DNA of 64,000 nt, from positions 186,001 to 250,000 of the forward strand of contig NZ_JARZHH010000005.1 of assembly GCF_029946515.1 (NCBI RefSeq), in the 5' to 3' direction. Source of the stretch: Polyangium sp. 6x1. GTDB lineage: Bacteria > Myxococcota_A > Polyangia > Polyangiales > Polyangiaceae. The translations under genes were made by a program, and so were the position numbers. The notes beneath the pieces were generated by a model that had not been told where the DNA came from, did no database searches, and was given only the letters and a program-made list of their open reading frames with translations. Below are positions 34,883 to 42,897 of this stretch, in pieces. Every line of letters starts with the position of its first letter. Positions within the stretch are counted from its first letter, which is position 1.

Positions 34883-37261
34883 TCAGCCGTTCGCGGCGGG
34901 GACCGTCGCGAGCGCCGCGGCCACACGTGCAATCGCCGCCGGACCCATGCTGAGCCGCGTGATCCCGAGCCCGACGAACGTCGCCGCGAGCTTCGGATCG
35001 GCCGCCGCCTCGCCGCAGACCGACACGGCGCGCCCCGCGGCCCGACCCGCTTTCGCCACCCGATCCACGAGCTCCAGCACCGCCGGATGTCCCGCGTCCG
35101 CGAGCGCGGCGAGCCTCGGATGACCTCGCTCCGCCGCGAGCGTGTATTGCGTGAGATCGTTCGTCCCGATGCTGAAGAAATCGACGTGCGGCGCGAGCCG
35201 ATCCGCGAGGAGCGCCGCCGCCGGCACCTCGACCATGATGCCGAGCGGGACGGGCGAGAGGTAGGGTTTTCCCGCGGCGTCGAGCGCGCGCGCGGCCCGC
35301 GCGAGGGCCGCCTTCGTGGCTTCGATCTCGGAGGCCGTCGATACCATCGGGATCATGATCCGCACCTCCCGGCCTCGCCCGGCCCGGAGGATCGCGCGGA
35401 ACTGCGTCTCCAGCAGTTCGGGCCGATCGAGGGAGAGGCGAATGCCGCGGAGGCCGAGGTACGGGTTTTCCTCGGGGGGAACGTGCAGCCAAGGCAAACG
35501 CTTGTCCCCGCCCGCGTCGAGCGTGCGAATCACGACGGGCGCGCCGGGGAACGCGGCGAGGACCTCGGCATACGCTTCCGTTTGTTCGTCCTCGCCGGGC
35601 GCGTCGCTGCGGTCGAGGAAAAACATTTCCGTGCGAAGCAAACCGATCCCGAAGGCGCCTGCTTCCTTGGCCGCGCGCGCCTCCAGCGCGCTCGCGGCAT
35701 TCGCCCAGAGCTCGACCGTGGGGCCAGAGGGAAGGGTGACCTTGCCGTGAAAGGTCGCCGCGGGGAGCCGCGCCGCGTGTTCCTCGGCGCGGCGTCGTTC
35801 GAGATCGGCCGTGAGATCCGGGGCCGGGTCGATCCACACCTCGCCCGTGGCGCCGTCGAGGCCGAGGCGGGCAGGGGATTCGGGCAGGTCCTTCAAAATG
35901 GATGCGGCGCCGAAGACCGCGGGAATGCCCGCGCCTCGCAGGAGGATCGCGGCGTGCGAGGTCGGTCCGCCGCGCAAATCGACGACGCCGAGCACGCGGG
36001 CGGGATCGAGGCGCGCGGCTTCGCTCGGCAAGAGCTCGTCGGCGAGGAGAATGGCGGGCGGGCCTTCGGGAAGGACGGCCGCGGGCGCGGCGCCGAGCGC
36101 GCGCAGGACGGAAAGCTCGATGTCGCGCAGGTCGGCGATGCGCGCGCGCATGTAGGCGTCGTCCGCGTTTGCGAGGGCCATGGCTGCGCGCTCGATCCCC
36201 TCATGGAAAGCGGAAGCGGCATTCTGGTGATGGTTCGCGATGAGATCGCGGGCCGTCTGCAGGATGACGGGATCCCGGAGCAACGTGGCGTGCAGGGTCG
36301 CCATGTCGTCACGACCGAGCGAGCCGCGGATCTCCGCATCGACCTTGTCGAGGGCGGCCGTGAGCCGATCGCGCTCCGCGGGGGGATTCTCGGTGAAGGA
36401 ATGCGAGAAACGGATCTCGGCGCGTTCCAGGCGGACACATGGGCCCACAGCCACGCCTGGGGCAATGGGGATCCCGCGATTGTTCGTGGTCTTGTCAGGC
36501 GCAGGCGGCGGGGGCGCGTCGGGCGTCGTGCCGAACGTGCGCACGAGGGCTGCGACGGCGCGGACGGCGGCCTCCGCCTGCCGCCCCGAGGCGGCGATTC
36601 GCAGAACATCACCCCGCCGCGCCTGGAGCCCCGCGAGGAGGACGACGCTGTCCGCCGCTCGCGGTCCCTTTCCGTTCGTTCGATTTTCGATCGCGACCTT
36701 CGCGTCGAACTGGGAGGCACGGGACACGATCCGCGCCGCAGGTCGCGCGTGCAGGCCGTGCTCGTCCCCGATGACGGCGTCCTCCAAGAACACGTTCTCC
36801 GCGCTCTCTTCGATCGGCGCGGGGGCGGTCGCAGGTGCGGTCTCCCCGAGCTGCTCCTCCTTGGCCACGAGCCCCCGCCGCGCCTCGGCGGCGACCTCGT
36901 CGAGTGTCCCGCCGCCCGCCGCGCGTACGGCTGCGGCAACCGCGCCCTCGACGAACGGTCCCGACGAGAGGCGCGTCTTCGCCGCGATCGACGCATCCAC
37001 GAGATCGAGCGCGGTCTCGGCGCTCAAGAGCGCGCTGCCGAGATCCATCAACACGACCGCGCCTCGCTCGCCGGCCGCGCGTTCGAGCGCCGCCACGATG
37101 GCCATGGCGTCGGTGCCGAGCTCCTCGCCCGCCTCGCCGACGCCCGCCGCGCATTCGACGAGGACCACGTCGCCCGTCATCTGCGTGGCGAGCGCGCGTG
37201 TCGCCTCGGCGAGCGCACGGCTATGGGAGACGAGGACGAGCCCGACCGTCGACTTGCTCAT
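34883..37261 (-). CDS. dhaM: DhaM: EIIA-HPr-full-length enzyme I fusion phosphotransferase
   Basis: 792 aa from ATG at 37261. Residues 1-130 are the DhaM EIIA domain (phospho-His13 in LVSHSRAL), 155-245 an HPr domain (His171 in GLHARPA), and 262-792 a complete PTS enzyme I: swivelling His436 (GGPTSHAAIL), PEP-binding barrel with GIGLLRTEMFF, IMIPMVS and catalytic VCGEAAADP. E. coli DhaM has only the N-terminal part of enzyme I, whereas this protein appears able to take phosphate from PEP by itself and pass it to DhaL-ADP. Coupled to dhaL by a 4-bp overlap. Confidence 0.95.
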   Translation of the reverse strand: MSKSTVGLVLVSHSRALAEATRALATQMTGDVVLVECAAGVGEAGEELGTDAMAIVAALERAAGERGAVVLMDLGSALLSAETALDLVDASIAAKTRLSSGPFVEGAVAAAVRAAGGGTLDEVAAEARRGLVAKEEQLGETAPATAPAPIEESAENVFLEDAVIGDEHGLHARPAARIVSRASQFDAKVAIENRTNGKGPRAADSVVLLAGLQARRGDVLRIAASGRQAEAAVRAVAALVRTFGTTPDAPPPPAPDKTTNNRGIPIAPGVAVGPCVRLERAEIRFSHSFTENPPAERDRLTAALDKVDAEIRGSLGRDDMATLHATLLRDPVILQTARDLIANHHQNAASAFHEGIERAAMALANADDAYMRARIADLRDIELSVLRALGAAPAAVLPEGPPAILLADELLPSEAARLDPARVLGVVDLRGGPTSHAAILLRGAGIPAVFGAASILKDLPESPARLGLDGATGEVWIDPAPDLTADLERRRAEEHAARLPAATFHGKVTLPSGPTVELWANAASALEARAAKEAGAFGIGLLRTEMFFLDRSDAPGEDEQTEAYAEVLAAFPGAPVVIRTLDAGGDKRLPWLHVPPEENPYLGLRGIRLSLDRPELLETQFRAILRAGRGREVRIMIPMVSTASEIEATKAALARAARALDAAGKPYLSPVPLGIMVEVPAAALLADRLAPHVDFFSIGTNDLTQYTLAAERGHPRLAALADAGHPAVLELVDRVAKAGRAAGRAVSVCGEAAADPKLAATFVGLGITRLSMGPAAIARVAAALATVPAANG

Positions 37262-37893
37262 TCCGCCGCTGCCTCGGCGAGGCTCCGGAGCAGGAGCCAC
37301 ATCGACGTGGCGCCCGGATCCTGATGGCCCGCGCTCCGCTCTCCGAGATAACTCGCCCGTCCTTTGCGCGCCACGATCGGAATCGTCGCCTCCGCGCCCT
37401 GCCGCGCCGCCTCGGCCGCCCGCCCGAGCGCCTCGGCGAGAGAAACGCCCTCGGCGCCTTCGAATGCGCGGATCGCCGGCCCCAGCGCGTCCACCATCGT
37501 CTTGTCGAGCGGCTCGGCCTTGCCGCGCTTCTGGATCCCCGCGAGCCCGGCCGAGAGCGATTGCAGGATCGCCCCCCGATCGAGCTCCGCTTTTCCTGCC
37601 GATACCTTCGCCGCTTCGAGGAACAAGGTCCCGTAGAGCGGTCCGCTCGCGCCGCCGATGGTCGAGAGCAACGTCATGCCCACGGTCTTCAGGATTGCGC
37701 CGACATCGTCCCGCGGATGCCCCGCGAGCTTGCCTCGCACGGCCGCAAAACCCCGGGCCATGTTCGCCCCGTGATCACTGTCGCCGATGGCCGCGTCGAG
37801 CTCCGTCAGGTATTTTTCATTGTCCCCGATCAGCCCAGCCGCGCGCTCGATCCACCGGGCCACGGCGTCCCCGTTCAATACCTCGCTCCCCAC
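37258..37893 (-). CDS. dhaL: DhaL: ADP-binding subunit of dihydroxyacetone kinase
   Basis: 211 aa using GTG at 37893, one base after the dhaK stop and close to the 210 aa of E. coli DhaL; a TTG at 37878 is an alternative. The Mg-ADP-binding aspartates are present in ELDAAIGDSDHG (Asp33, Asp38, Asp40), followed by GGASGPLYGTLF and a DPGATS motif. DhaL carries ADP as a tightly bound cofactor, receives phosphate from DhaM and passes it to dihydroxyacetone on DhaK. Confidence 0.95.
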   Translation of the reverse strand: MGSEVLNGDAVARWIERAAGLIGDNEKYLTELDAAIGDSDHGANMARGFAAVRGKLAGHPRDDVGAILKTVGMTLLSTIGGASGPLYGTLFLEAAKVSAGKAELDRGAILQSLSAGLAGIQKRGKAEPLDKTMVDALGPAIRAFEGAEGVSLAEALGRAAEAARQGAEATIPIVARKGRASYLGERSAGHQDPGATSMWLLLRSLAEAAAE

Positions 37894-37894
37894 G

Positions 37895-38896
37895 TCAAAC
37901 CCCCCAGCGCAGCGCCGCCGTGTGCACGGGCGCGTCCCAGTACCGGACCATCTCCTCGTCGACCTCGAGCAGCGTGATCGAGACGCCCGCCATTTCGAGG
38001 GACGTGATGTACGGCCCGACCAGGCTCCGCACGACCCGGAGGCCCCGCGCCGCCGCGATCTCGTGCGCCTTGCGGAATACCACGTAAAGCTCCAGGAGCG
38101 GCGTGCCGCCGAGGCCATTGACGAAGAGCAGCACGTCCTTTCCCGCACGGAACGGTAGATCGTCGAGGACAGGCTCCATCAACATCTCCGTGATCCGATC
38201 GGCGGATTCGATCTTCGCGCGCCTTCGGCCAGGCTCGCCGTGGATCCCGATCCCGACCTCCATCTCGTCCGGCCCGAGCTCGAACGAGGGTTTTCCCGCG
38301 TGCGGAACCGTGCACGGCGTGAGCGCGATCCCCATGCTGCGCCCGTGCTCGTTCACGCGCCGGCCGAGGGCCGCGACGTCCGCGAGCGCGCGCCCCGCCT
38401 CGGCCGCGGCGCCGCAGATCTTCTCGACGAGCACCGTGGTCCCGACGCCGCGACGCCCCGCCGTGTAAAGGCTGTTCTGCACGGCCACGTCGTCGTTCAC
38501 GAGCACCGTCTCGGTGGATATCCCCATGTCGCGCGCGAGCTCGCCGGCCATCTCGAAATTCATGACGTCGCCGGTGTAGTTCTTGACGACGTGGACGACG
38601 CCCGCGCCGCCGTCGACCGCGCGCGTGGCTTCGAGGATCTGATCGGGCGTGGGGCTCGTGAACACCGCGCCGGGACAGGCGGCGTCGAGCATCCCGCGCC
38701 CGACGAACCCCCCATGCAGAGGCTCGTGCCCGCTGCCGCCCCCGGAGAGCACCGCGACCTTGCCCCGCACGGGCGCATCGGCGCGCACGAGGAACGCCGG
38801 GTCGACGTGGACGCGGAGGAGGTCCGGGTGCGCGAGGGCCATGCCCGCGAGGGCCTCCTTCACGAGATCGGAAGGCGCGTTGAGGAGCTTCTTCAT
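37895..38896 (-). CDS. dhaK: DhaK: dihydroxyacetone-binding kinase subunit
   Basis: 333 aa from ATG at 38896. Substrate-binding motifs are clear: [25 protein letters not shown], and His219 in GIGIHGEPG, which corresponds to the His that forms a hemiaminal bond with dihydroxyacetone. First gene of the dhaK-dhaL-dhaM-DUF4241 operon. The pathway converts dihydroxyacetone to DHAP for glycolysis, using PEP as phosphate source. Confidence 0.96.
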   Translation of the reverse strand: MKKLLNAPSDLVKEALAGMALAHPDLLRVHVDPAFLVRADAPVRGKVAVLSGGGSGHEPLHGGFVGRGMLDAACPGAVFTSPTPDQILEATRAVDGGAGVVHVVKNYTGDVMNFEMAGELARDMGISTETVLVNDDVAVQNSLYTAGRRGVGTTVLVEKICGAAAEAGRALADVAALGRRVNEHGRSMGIALTPCTVPHAGKPSFELGPDEMEVGIGIHGEPGRRRAKIESADRITEMLMEPVLDDLPFRAGKDVLLFVNGLGGTPLLELYVVFRKAHEIAAARGLRVVRSLVGPYITSLEMAGVSITLLEVDEEMVRYWDAPVHTAALRWGV

Positions 38897-39010
38897 CGGG
38901 CGGAGGATACCGAAAGACGGGAGCATCCCGCGAGGGGAAAAGGAAGAGGCCGAGGCGGGAGCCGAGAATGGCGACGGCGAAGCCTCCATGCGAGCGGCCT
39001 GCGCTGGGAG

Positions 39011-39062
39011 ACACTTGCCGTTCCGCCTGGCGACCGCACGTTCCGGGCAGGAAGGGGGGTTC
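39011..39062 (+). promoter_or_regulatory. Upstream block shared by the two repeat-protein genes (copy 1)
   Basis: ACACTTGCCGTTCCG, a C-rich middle, CCGCACGTT and a purine-rich ribosome site lead to the ATG at 39063. The same elements at the same distances precede the second repeat protein (39559-39609). It probably contains promoter and leader signals; the conserved part starts about 50 bp before each start codon. Confidence 0.6.
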
Positions 39063-39443
39063 ATGTTCAAGAAGTTCATTCGCTCTCTACTCGTCGCTTC
39101 CGTCTTTGGTGCGGGGCTCGCCGTGGTGGCGGTGCCGTCCAAGGCTCGGGCGGACATCCCGGCGCCGGAGCCGGAGCTCAACGACGAGGACCTGGGCGGA
39201 GCCGAAGGCGCCTTGACCGAATCCGAGGAAGACGTCGACGAGTCCGAAGAAGCCCTGAGCACGCAATGGCACAATCGCTACGATCGTCGCCACGATCGTT
39301 ACGATCGTCGCCACGATCGCTATGATCGCCGCTACGATCGCTACGATCGTCGTCACGATCGCTACGATCGTCGCCATGATCGCTACGACCGTCGTCACGA
39401 TCGCTGGGATCGTCGCCACGATCGCTGGGACCGGTGGCATTGA
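39063..39443 (+). CDS. Secreted repeat protein with YDRRHDR heptads
   Basis: 126 aa. Signal peptide ([23 protein letters not shown]) ends before DIP. Residues about 31-65 are strongly acidic (Glu/Asp-rich), ending in ALSTQW. The rest is about eight tandem heptads of the form YDRRHDR, made from 21-bp DNA repeats full of CGATCG. Charge alternates Asp/Arg/His, which suggests metal or polyanion binding, but no family is known to me. Same architecture as the next gene. A strong GC-rich hairpin follows at 39486-39514. Confidence 0.8.
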   Translation: MFKKFIRSLLVASVFGAGLAVVAVPSKARADIPAPEPELNDEDLGGAEGALTESEEDVDESEEALSTQWHNRYDRRHDRYDRRHDRYDRRYDRYDRRHDRYDRRHDRYDRRHDRWDRRHDRWDRWH

Positions 39444-39485
39444 GACCATTCGCGCCGTATTGAGCATCGCAAGAGGGACAGGTGA

Positions 39486-39514
39486 GCCGCCCGCCGGGTT
39501 TTTCGGCGGGCGGC
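39486..39514 (+). terminator. Hairpin after repeat protein 1
   Basis: Perfect 11-bp stem GCCGCCCGCCG/CGGCGGGCGGC with a T-rich loop, about 40 bp after the stop at 39443. The trailing U-tract is weak (CCTTTGTG), so termination may be partial. Confidence 0.6.
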
Positions 39515-39558
39515 GCCTTTGTGTCGGCGAGCATGACGAGCCATCCGCCTGAGGCTGC

Positions 39559-39609
39559 ACTTGCCGTTCCGCGCCGCGAACCGCACGTTGCGGTGAAGGA
39601 GGGGGAATC
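39559..39609 (+). promoter_or_regulatory. Upstream block shared by the two repeat-protein genes (copy 2)
   Basis: CACTTGCCGTTCCG, then GAACCGCACGTT and GGAGGGGG before the ATG at 39610. It matches the block at 39011-39062 in order and spacing, suggesting co-regulation of the two proteins. Confidence 0.6.
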
Positions 39610-40062
39610 ATGGCTGCTCATCTCATTCGATTTTTGCTCGTGGCTGGCGTCGCCGGTGCAGGCGTCGCCGTGATTGCGGCGCCGCTCGCGGCGCGTGCGG
39701 ATATCCCTTCAGGGGAGGACGAGCCGAGCCTCGTCGAGGAAAACGTGGACGCGCTCGTCGACGGGTCCGTGGACGAGGAGGTCAACGAGAACGTGGACGA
39801 GGGGAGCGCCGCGCTGGGGACGCAGTGGGATCGCGGCGGCAGGGATCGCGGCGGCAGGGATCGCGGCCACTGGGATCGCGGCGGCTGGGATCGCGGCCAC
39901 TGGGATCGCGGCCACTGGGATCGCGGCCACTGGGATCGCGGCCACTGGGATCGCGGCCACTGGGATCGCGGCCACTGGGATCGCGGCCACTGGGATCACG
40001 GCGGCTGGGATCGCGGCCACTGGGATCACGGCGGCCGGCATCATGGCGGCTGGGACCACTGA
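39610..40062 (+). CDS. Secreted repeat protein with WDRGH pentads
   Basis: 150 aa, with GGAGGGGG before the ATG. Signal peptide ends in ARADIP as in the previous gene. A Glu/Asp-rich segment (residues about 34-68) ends in ALGTQW, matching ALSTQW of the first protein. The rest is about fifteen Trp/Asp/Arg/Gly/His units, mainly WDRGH, encoded by 15-bp repeats (TGGGATCGCGGCCAC). The last units change to WDHGG. Function unknown. A 15-bp hairpin separates it from the next gene. Confidence 0.8.
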   Translation: MAAHLIRFLLVAGVAGAGVAVIAAPLAARADIPSGEDEPSLVEENVDALVDGSVDEEVNENVDEGSAALGTQWDRGGRDRGGRDRGHWDRGGWDRGHWDRGHWDRGHWDRGHWDRGHWDRGHWDRGHWDHGGWDRGHWDHGGRHHGGWDH

Positions 40063-40074
40063 GGTTTTCCGAGG

Positions 40075-40109
40075 AGCGCCGCCCGCAGGGAGGACCTGCG
40101 GGCGGCGCT
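40075..40109 (+). terminator. Strong 15-bp hairpin between repeat protein 2 and the downstream pair
   Basis: AGCGCCGCCCGCAGG and its exact complement flank a five-base loop. There is no U-tract, so it may be a partial terminator or an mRNA stabiliser that lets the repeat-protein message be more abundant than the downstream genes. It starts 13 bp after the stop at 40062. Confidence 0.6.
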
Positions 40110-40122
40110 GGGAGGAACCACC

Positions 40123-40656
40123 ATGCGATCGACACCGCGCCGATGGCTGCTCGTCCTGGTCGCCGCCCACTTGCTCCTCGTGACGCTGGGAGCGGCCGGC
40201 GTGGAGCTCGGCGACGTCGGGCCCATCGGGCGGCTCCTCCACCATTACGGACTCGCCTCCGGCGCCGAATGTGAATACGACTTTTTCACGTCCAGGGATC
40301 ATGGCCAGCTCGTGCTCCACGTGGACGTGATCGACGCCGAGGGCCGGCGGAGCACGCGCTCCCTCGGCACAGGGGCGAGCCACGAGGCCGAGATCCGCGT
40401 CGCGCACATCGCGGACGCGTTCGAGACGGCCGATCCTGAGCTCCGGCGCGAGCTGGCGAAGTCACTCGCCGCGAAGATGTTCGACAGGCACCCCGAGGCG
40501 CGCGAGGTCGTCGTGCGCGTCGAGTATTTCGTGGCCGTCTTGATGGACGAGCACCGGAGCGGCCGCGAGCCACGAGTCACCCAAGTCTACGATGCGAGGT
40601 TCCGAAAGCCGCAAGCGCGGCCGGAGGCACGCCATGGAAGCGCCGATCCTGGATGA
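40123..40656 (+). CDS. Membrane-anchored hypothetical protein next to the HTTM gene
   Basis: 177 aa from ATG at 40123 with GGAGGA seven bases upstream. One N-terminal membrane segment (WLLVLVAAHLLLVTLGAAG) is followed by an extracytoplasmic alpha/beta domain rich in charged residues. It overlaps the HTTM start by 23 bp and is almost certainly in the same operon. No known family; possibly an accessory of the HTTM protein. Confidence 0.75.
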   Translation: MRSTPRRWLLVLVAAHLLLVTLGAAGVELGDVGPIGRLLHHYGLASGAECEYDFFTSRDHGQLVLHVDVIDAEGRRSTRSLGTGASHEAEIRVAHIADAFETADPELRRELAKSLAAKMFDRHPEAREVVVRVEYFVAVLMDEHRSGREPRVTQVYDARFRKPQARPEARHGSADPG

Positions 40657-41635
40657 CTCGTCCCCGAGGGCCGGCGCGTGCCGGGCCCTCGACGTGTTCC
40701 TGTTCGCGCCGGCCACGGCAAGGCCCCTCGCGGCCTTGCGGATCGGCCTCGCCTCGGTGCTCCTCGTGCAGGCGGCCGTCGTCCACGCGGAGTTCCTCGA
40801 TTGGTTCTCGCGCGACGGCCTCTTCCAGGGGAATCTGGCCCGCGCCTTCGGCCCCCTGTTCGGGCCACGGACGGGTGATCTGCTCGCCTGGTTGTCCCCG
40901 CTCGGCGTCGGCGAAGTGGCGGGCCTTCGTGCGATCGGCGCCGCCTACGTCGTGGCCCTCGTCATGCTCGGTTTCGGCCTCTTCACGCGGGCCGCCGCCG
41001 CGCTCGCGTGGTTTCTCCACTGGACGCTGATGAACAGCGCCGACCCGCTGAGGTACGGGGTGGATCTGTATGCGCACATCTTTCTGTTTTACGCGATCTG
41101 GGTCCCGGTCGGTCGCGCCGCTTCGCTCGACGTCTTCCTCTTGGGTGCCTCGCGCGCGCCCACGGCGGGGGCGCGGATCGGGCTACGGCTCATGCAAATG
41201 CACCTGTGCATCTCGTATTTCGCGAGCGGCGTGGAGAAGGCGGCGTTCATCGACTGGTGGAACGGAGAGCTCATCTTCCGGGCCCTTTCGTTCCCGGGGT
41301 ATCGCAGGTTCGACATGTCCTGGCTCGCCCATCACCCCGCGCTCGCACAGCTCGCTTGCCTTGCCACGCTCGCCATCGAGATCGGCTATTGCGTCTTCAT
41401 CTGGCCGCGTCGCACGCGGAGGCTCTGGCTCGCGGCGGTCCTCGGTCTCCACCTCGGAATCGCCATCTTCCTCGGCCTCCACTTCTTCGGCATCATCATG
41501 TGCGTGCTCAACATCGCGCTTTTCGGGATCTCCCCCGAGCCGCGCGGCGATCAGGCCGCCTTTTTCGCCGGAGCGGCGCCGGGCGAGAGCTCGACCTTGA
41601 CCCAGCCGGGCATGCGCCGATCGAAGGCCTTGTAG
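40634..41635 (+). CDS. HTTM domain protein (vitamin-K-dependent carboxylase-like)
   Basis: 333 aa from ATG at 40634, preceded by GGAGG at six bases. Seven or eight membrane helices. The HTTM signature is visible: ARPLAALRIGLASVLL, GLFTRAAAALAWFLHW, YGVDLYAHIFLFY and ISYFASGVEKAAFIDWWNG. In the last, the Lys aligns with Lys218 of human gamma-glutamyl carboxylase (AGVKKLDADW), the proposed catalytic base. HTTM proteins share the membrane core of that enzyme but most have no known substrate. It follows two secreted Glu-rich proteins. Its 3' end runs 85 bp into the convergent dehydrogenase gene. Confidence 0.85.
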   Translation: MEAPILDDSSPRAGACRALDVFLFAPATARPLAALRIGLASVLLVQAAVVHAEFLDWFSRDGLFQGNLARAFGPLFGPRTGDLLAWLSPLGVGEVAGLRAIGAAYVVALVMLGFGLFTRAAAALAWFLHWTLMNSADPLRYGVDLYAHIFLFYAIWVPVGRAASLDVFLLGASRAPTAGARIGLRLMQMHLCISYFASGVEKAAFIDWWNGELIFRALSFPGYRRFDMSWLAHHPALAQLACLATLAIEIGYCVFIWPRRTRRLWLAAVLGLHLGIAIFLGLHFFGIIMCVLNIALFGISPEPRGDQAAFFAGAAPGESSTLTQPGMRRSKAL

Positions 41636-42780
41636 GCGTCGATCACGGAGACGAGCGGCTCGCGGTTCGTCAGGATCTTCGTCGGATCCACGACGCCGCT
41701 CGCGACGTGATCGAGGAGCTTCGGGATGTACCGGCGATGCGGACAATTCCCCATGTTCACCGTGAGGTTTCGCATCATGGCCATCCCGATGGGGAACCAT
41801 TTCATCTGCGGCGGATAAACGCCGACGATGGACAGCGTCCCGGCCTTCGCGAGCGCCTCCACGGCCCAGGTGAGCGCCTGCGACGGGGCGTCGCCCGGGT
41901 GCCAGTTGTCGCCGTCCTCGTTCGTCTTCGGCGCCACCTGCTCGAGCATTCGCTCGGCTTCCTTCTTGTCCTCGCGGTGGACCTTCGCCGGCCCCGCGTG
42001 CGGCCGGTTCGCGTCGACGCCCACGGCGTCGATCGCGCGATCCACGCCGATCCCGTCGGTCAGGCGCAGAATGGTCTCGACCGGGTCCTCCTCGTTGTAA
42101 TCGATCACCTCGGCGCCGAGCGCGCGCGCCATTTCGAGGCGCGAGGGGATCGTGTCGACCGCGAGGACCCGATCCGCGCCGAGCATCTGCGCGCTCACGA
42201 TGGCGAAGAGCCCCACCGGGCCGCAGCCGAACACGGCCACGGTGTCGCCCGGCGTGATCTCGGCGATCTCCGCGCCGAAATACCCCGTGGGGAAGATGTC
42301 CGAGAGCAGGATCGCCTGATCGTCGCTCACGCCGTCGGGTAGCTTGACGAGGCCCACGTTCGCGAAGGGGACGCGGGCAAACTCGGCCTGCAGCCCGTCG
42401 AACGGGCCGCTCTGGATGGGCCCGCCGAAAAACGCCGTCCCGGCCTGCTTGCCATTCGGGTTCTTGTCGCACTGCGATTGGTAGCCAGCCCGGCAATACG
42501 AGCAGGCGCCGCAGGCGATGGTCGAGGCGACGACGACGCGGTCGCCCTTCCGCAGGTTCCGCACGTCCTTGCCGAGCTCCTCGACGATACCGACCCCCTC
42601 GTGCCCGAGGATCGTGCCCGGCTTCATCCCGGACATGGTCCCGCGGACGAAGTGCAGATCCGTCCCGCAGATCGCGCTCGCCGTCAGGCGGACGATGGCG
42701 TCCGTCGGCTCCTTGATCTTCGGCTCGCGCACGTCATCGAGCCGGATGTCTCCGACTCCGTGAAACACGACGGCTTTCAT
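41551..42780 (-). CDS. Zinc-dependent alcohol dehydrogenase (formaldehyde dehydrogenase-like)
   Basis: 409 aa from ATG at 42780 with GGGGAGGT upstream. MDR-family enzyme: catalytic zinc region ICGTDLH and GHEGVG, structural zinc cysteines CGACSYCRAGYQSQC, and NAD(P)-binding VFGCGPVGLFAI. A longer segment after the Rossmann domain (PHAGPAKVHREDKK) is characteristic of the glutathione-independent formaldehyde dehydrogenase branch. Cytoplasmic oxidoreductase; exact substrate uncertain. Its last 28 codons overlap the HTTM gene tail to tail. Confidence 0.88.
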   Translation of the reverse strand: MKAVVFHGVGDIRLDDVREPKIKEPTDAIVRLTASAICGTDLHFVRGTMSGMKPGTILGHEGVGIVEELGKDVRNLRKGDRVVVASTIACGACSYCRAGYQSQCDKNPNGKQAGTAFFGGPIQSGPFDGLQAEFARVPFANVGLVKLPDGVSDDQAILLSDIFPTGYFGAEIAEITPGDTVAVFGCGPVGLFAIVSAQMLGADRVLAVDTIPSRLEMARALGAEVIDYNEEDPVETILRLTDGIGVDRAIDAVGVDANRPHAGPAKVHREDKKEAERMLEQVAPKTNEDGDNWHPGDAPSQALTWAVEALAKAGTLSIVGVYPPQMKWFPIGMAMMRNLTVNMGNCPHRRYIPKLLDHVASGVVDPTKILTNREPLVSVIDAYKAFDRRMPGWVKVELSPGAAPAKKAA

Positions 42781-42897
42781 GCGACCTCCCCCTCGGAAGG
42801 GCCCTAGCGCCAGCGCCCCGCCTTGCCCAGGGACGAATATGCCTGGGATTGCTCGTCTGCTCTTCACGCGCGCGCTCGTTTGCTCTATGACGTAGCC

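Noticed and set aside
39826-40060. CRISPR-like array
   Set aside because: The 15-bp units are contiguous without spacers and lie in frame in a protein with a signal peptide.
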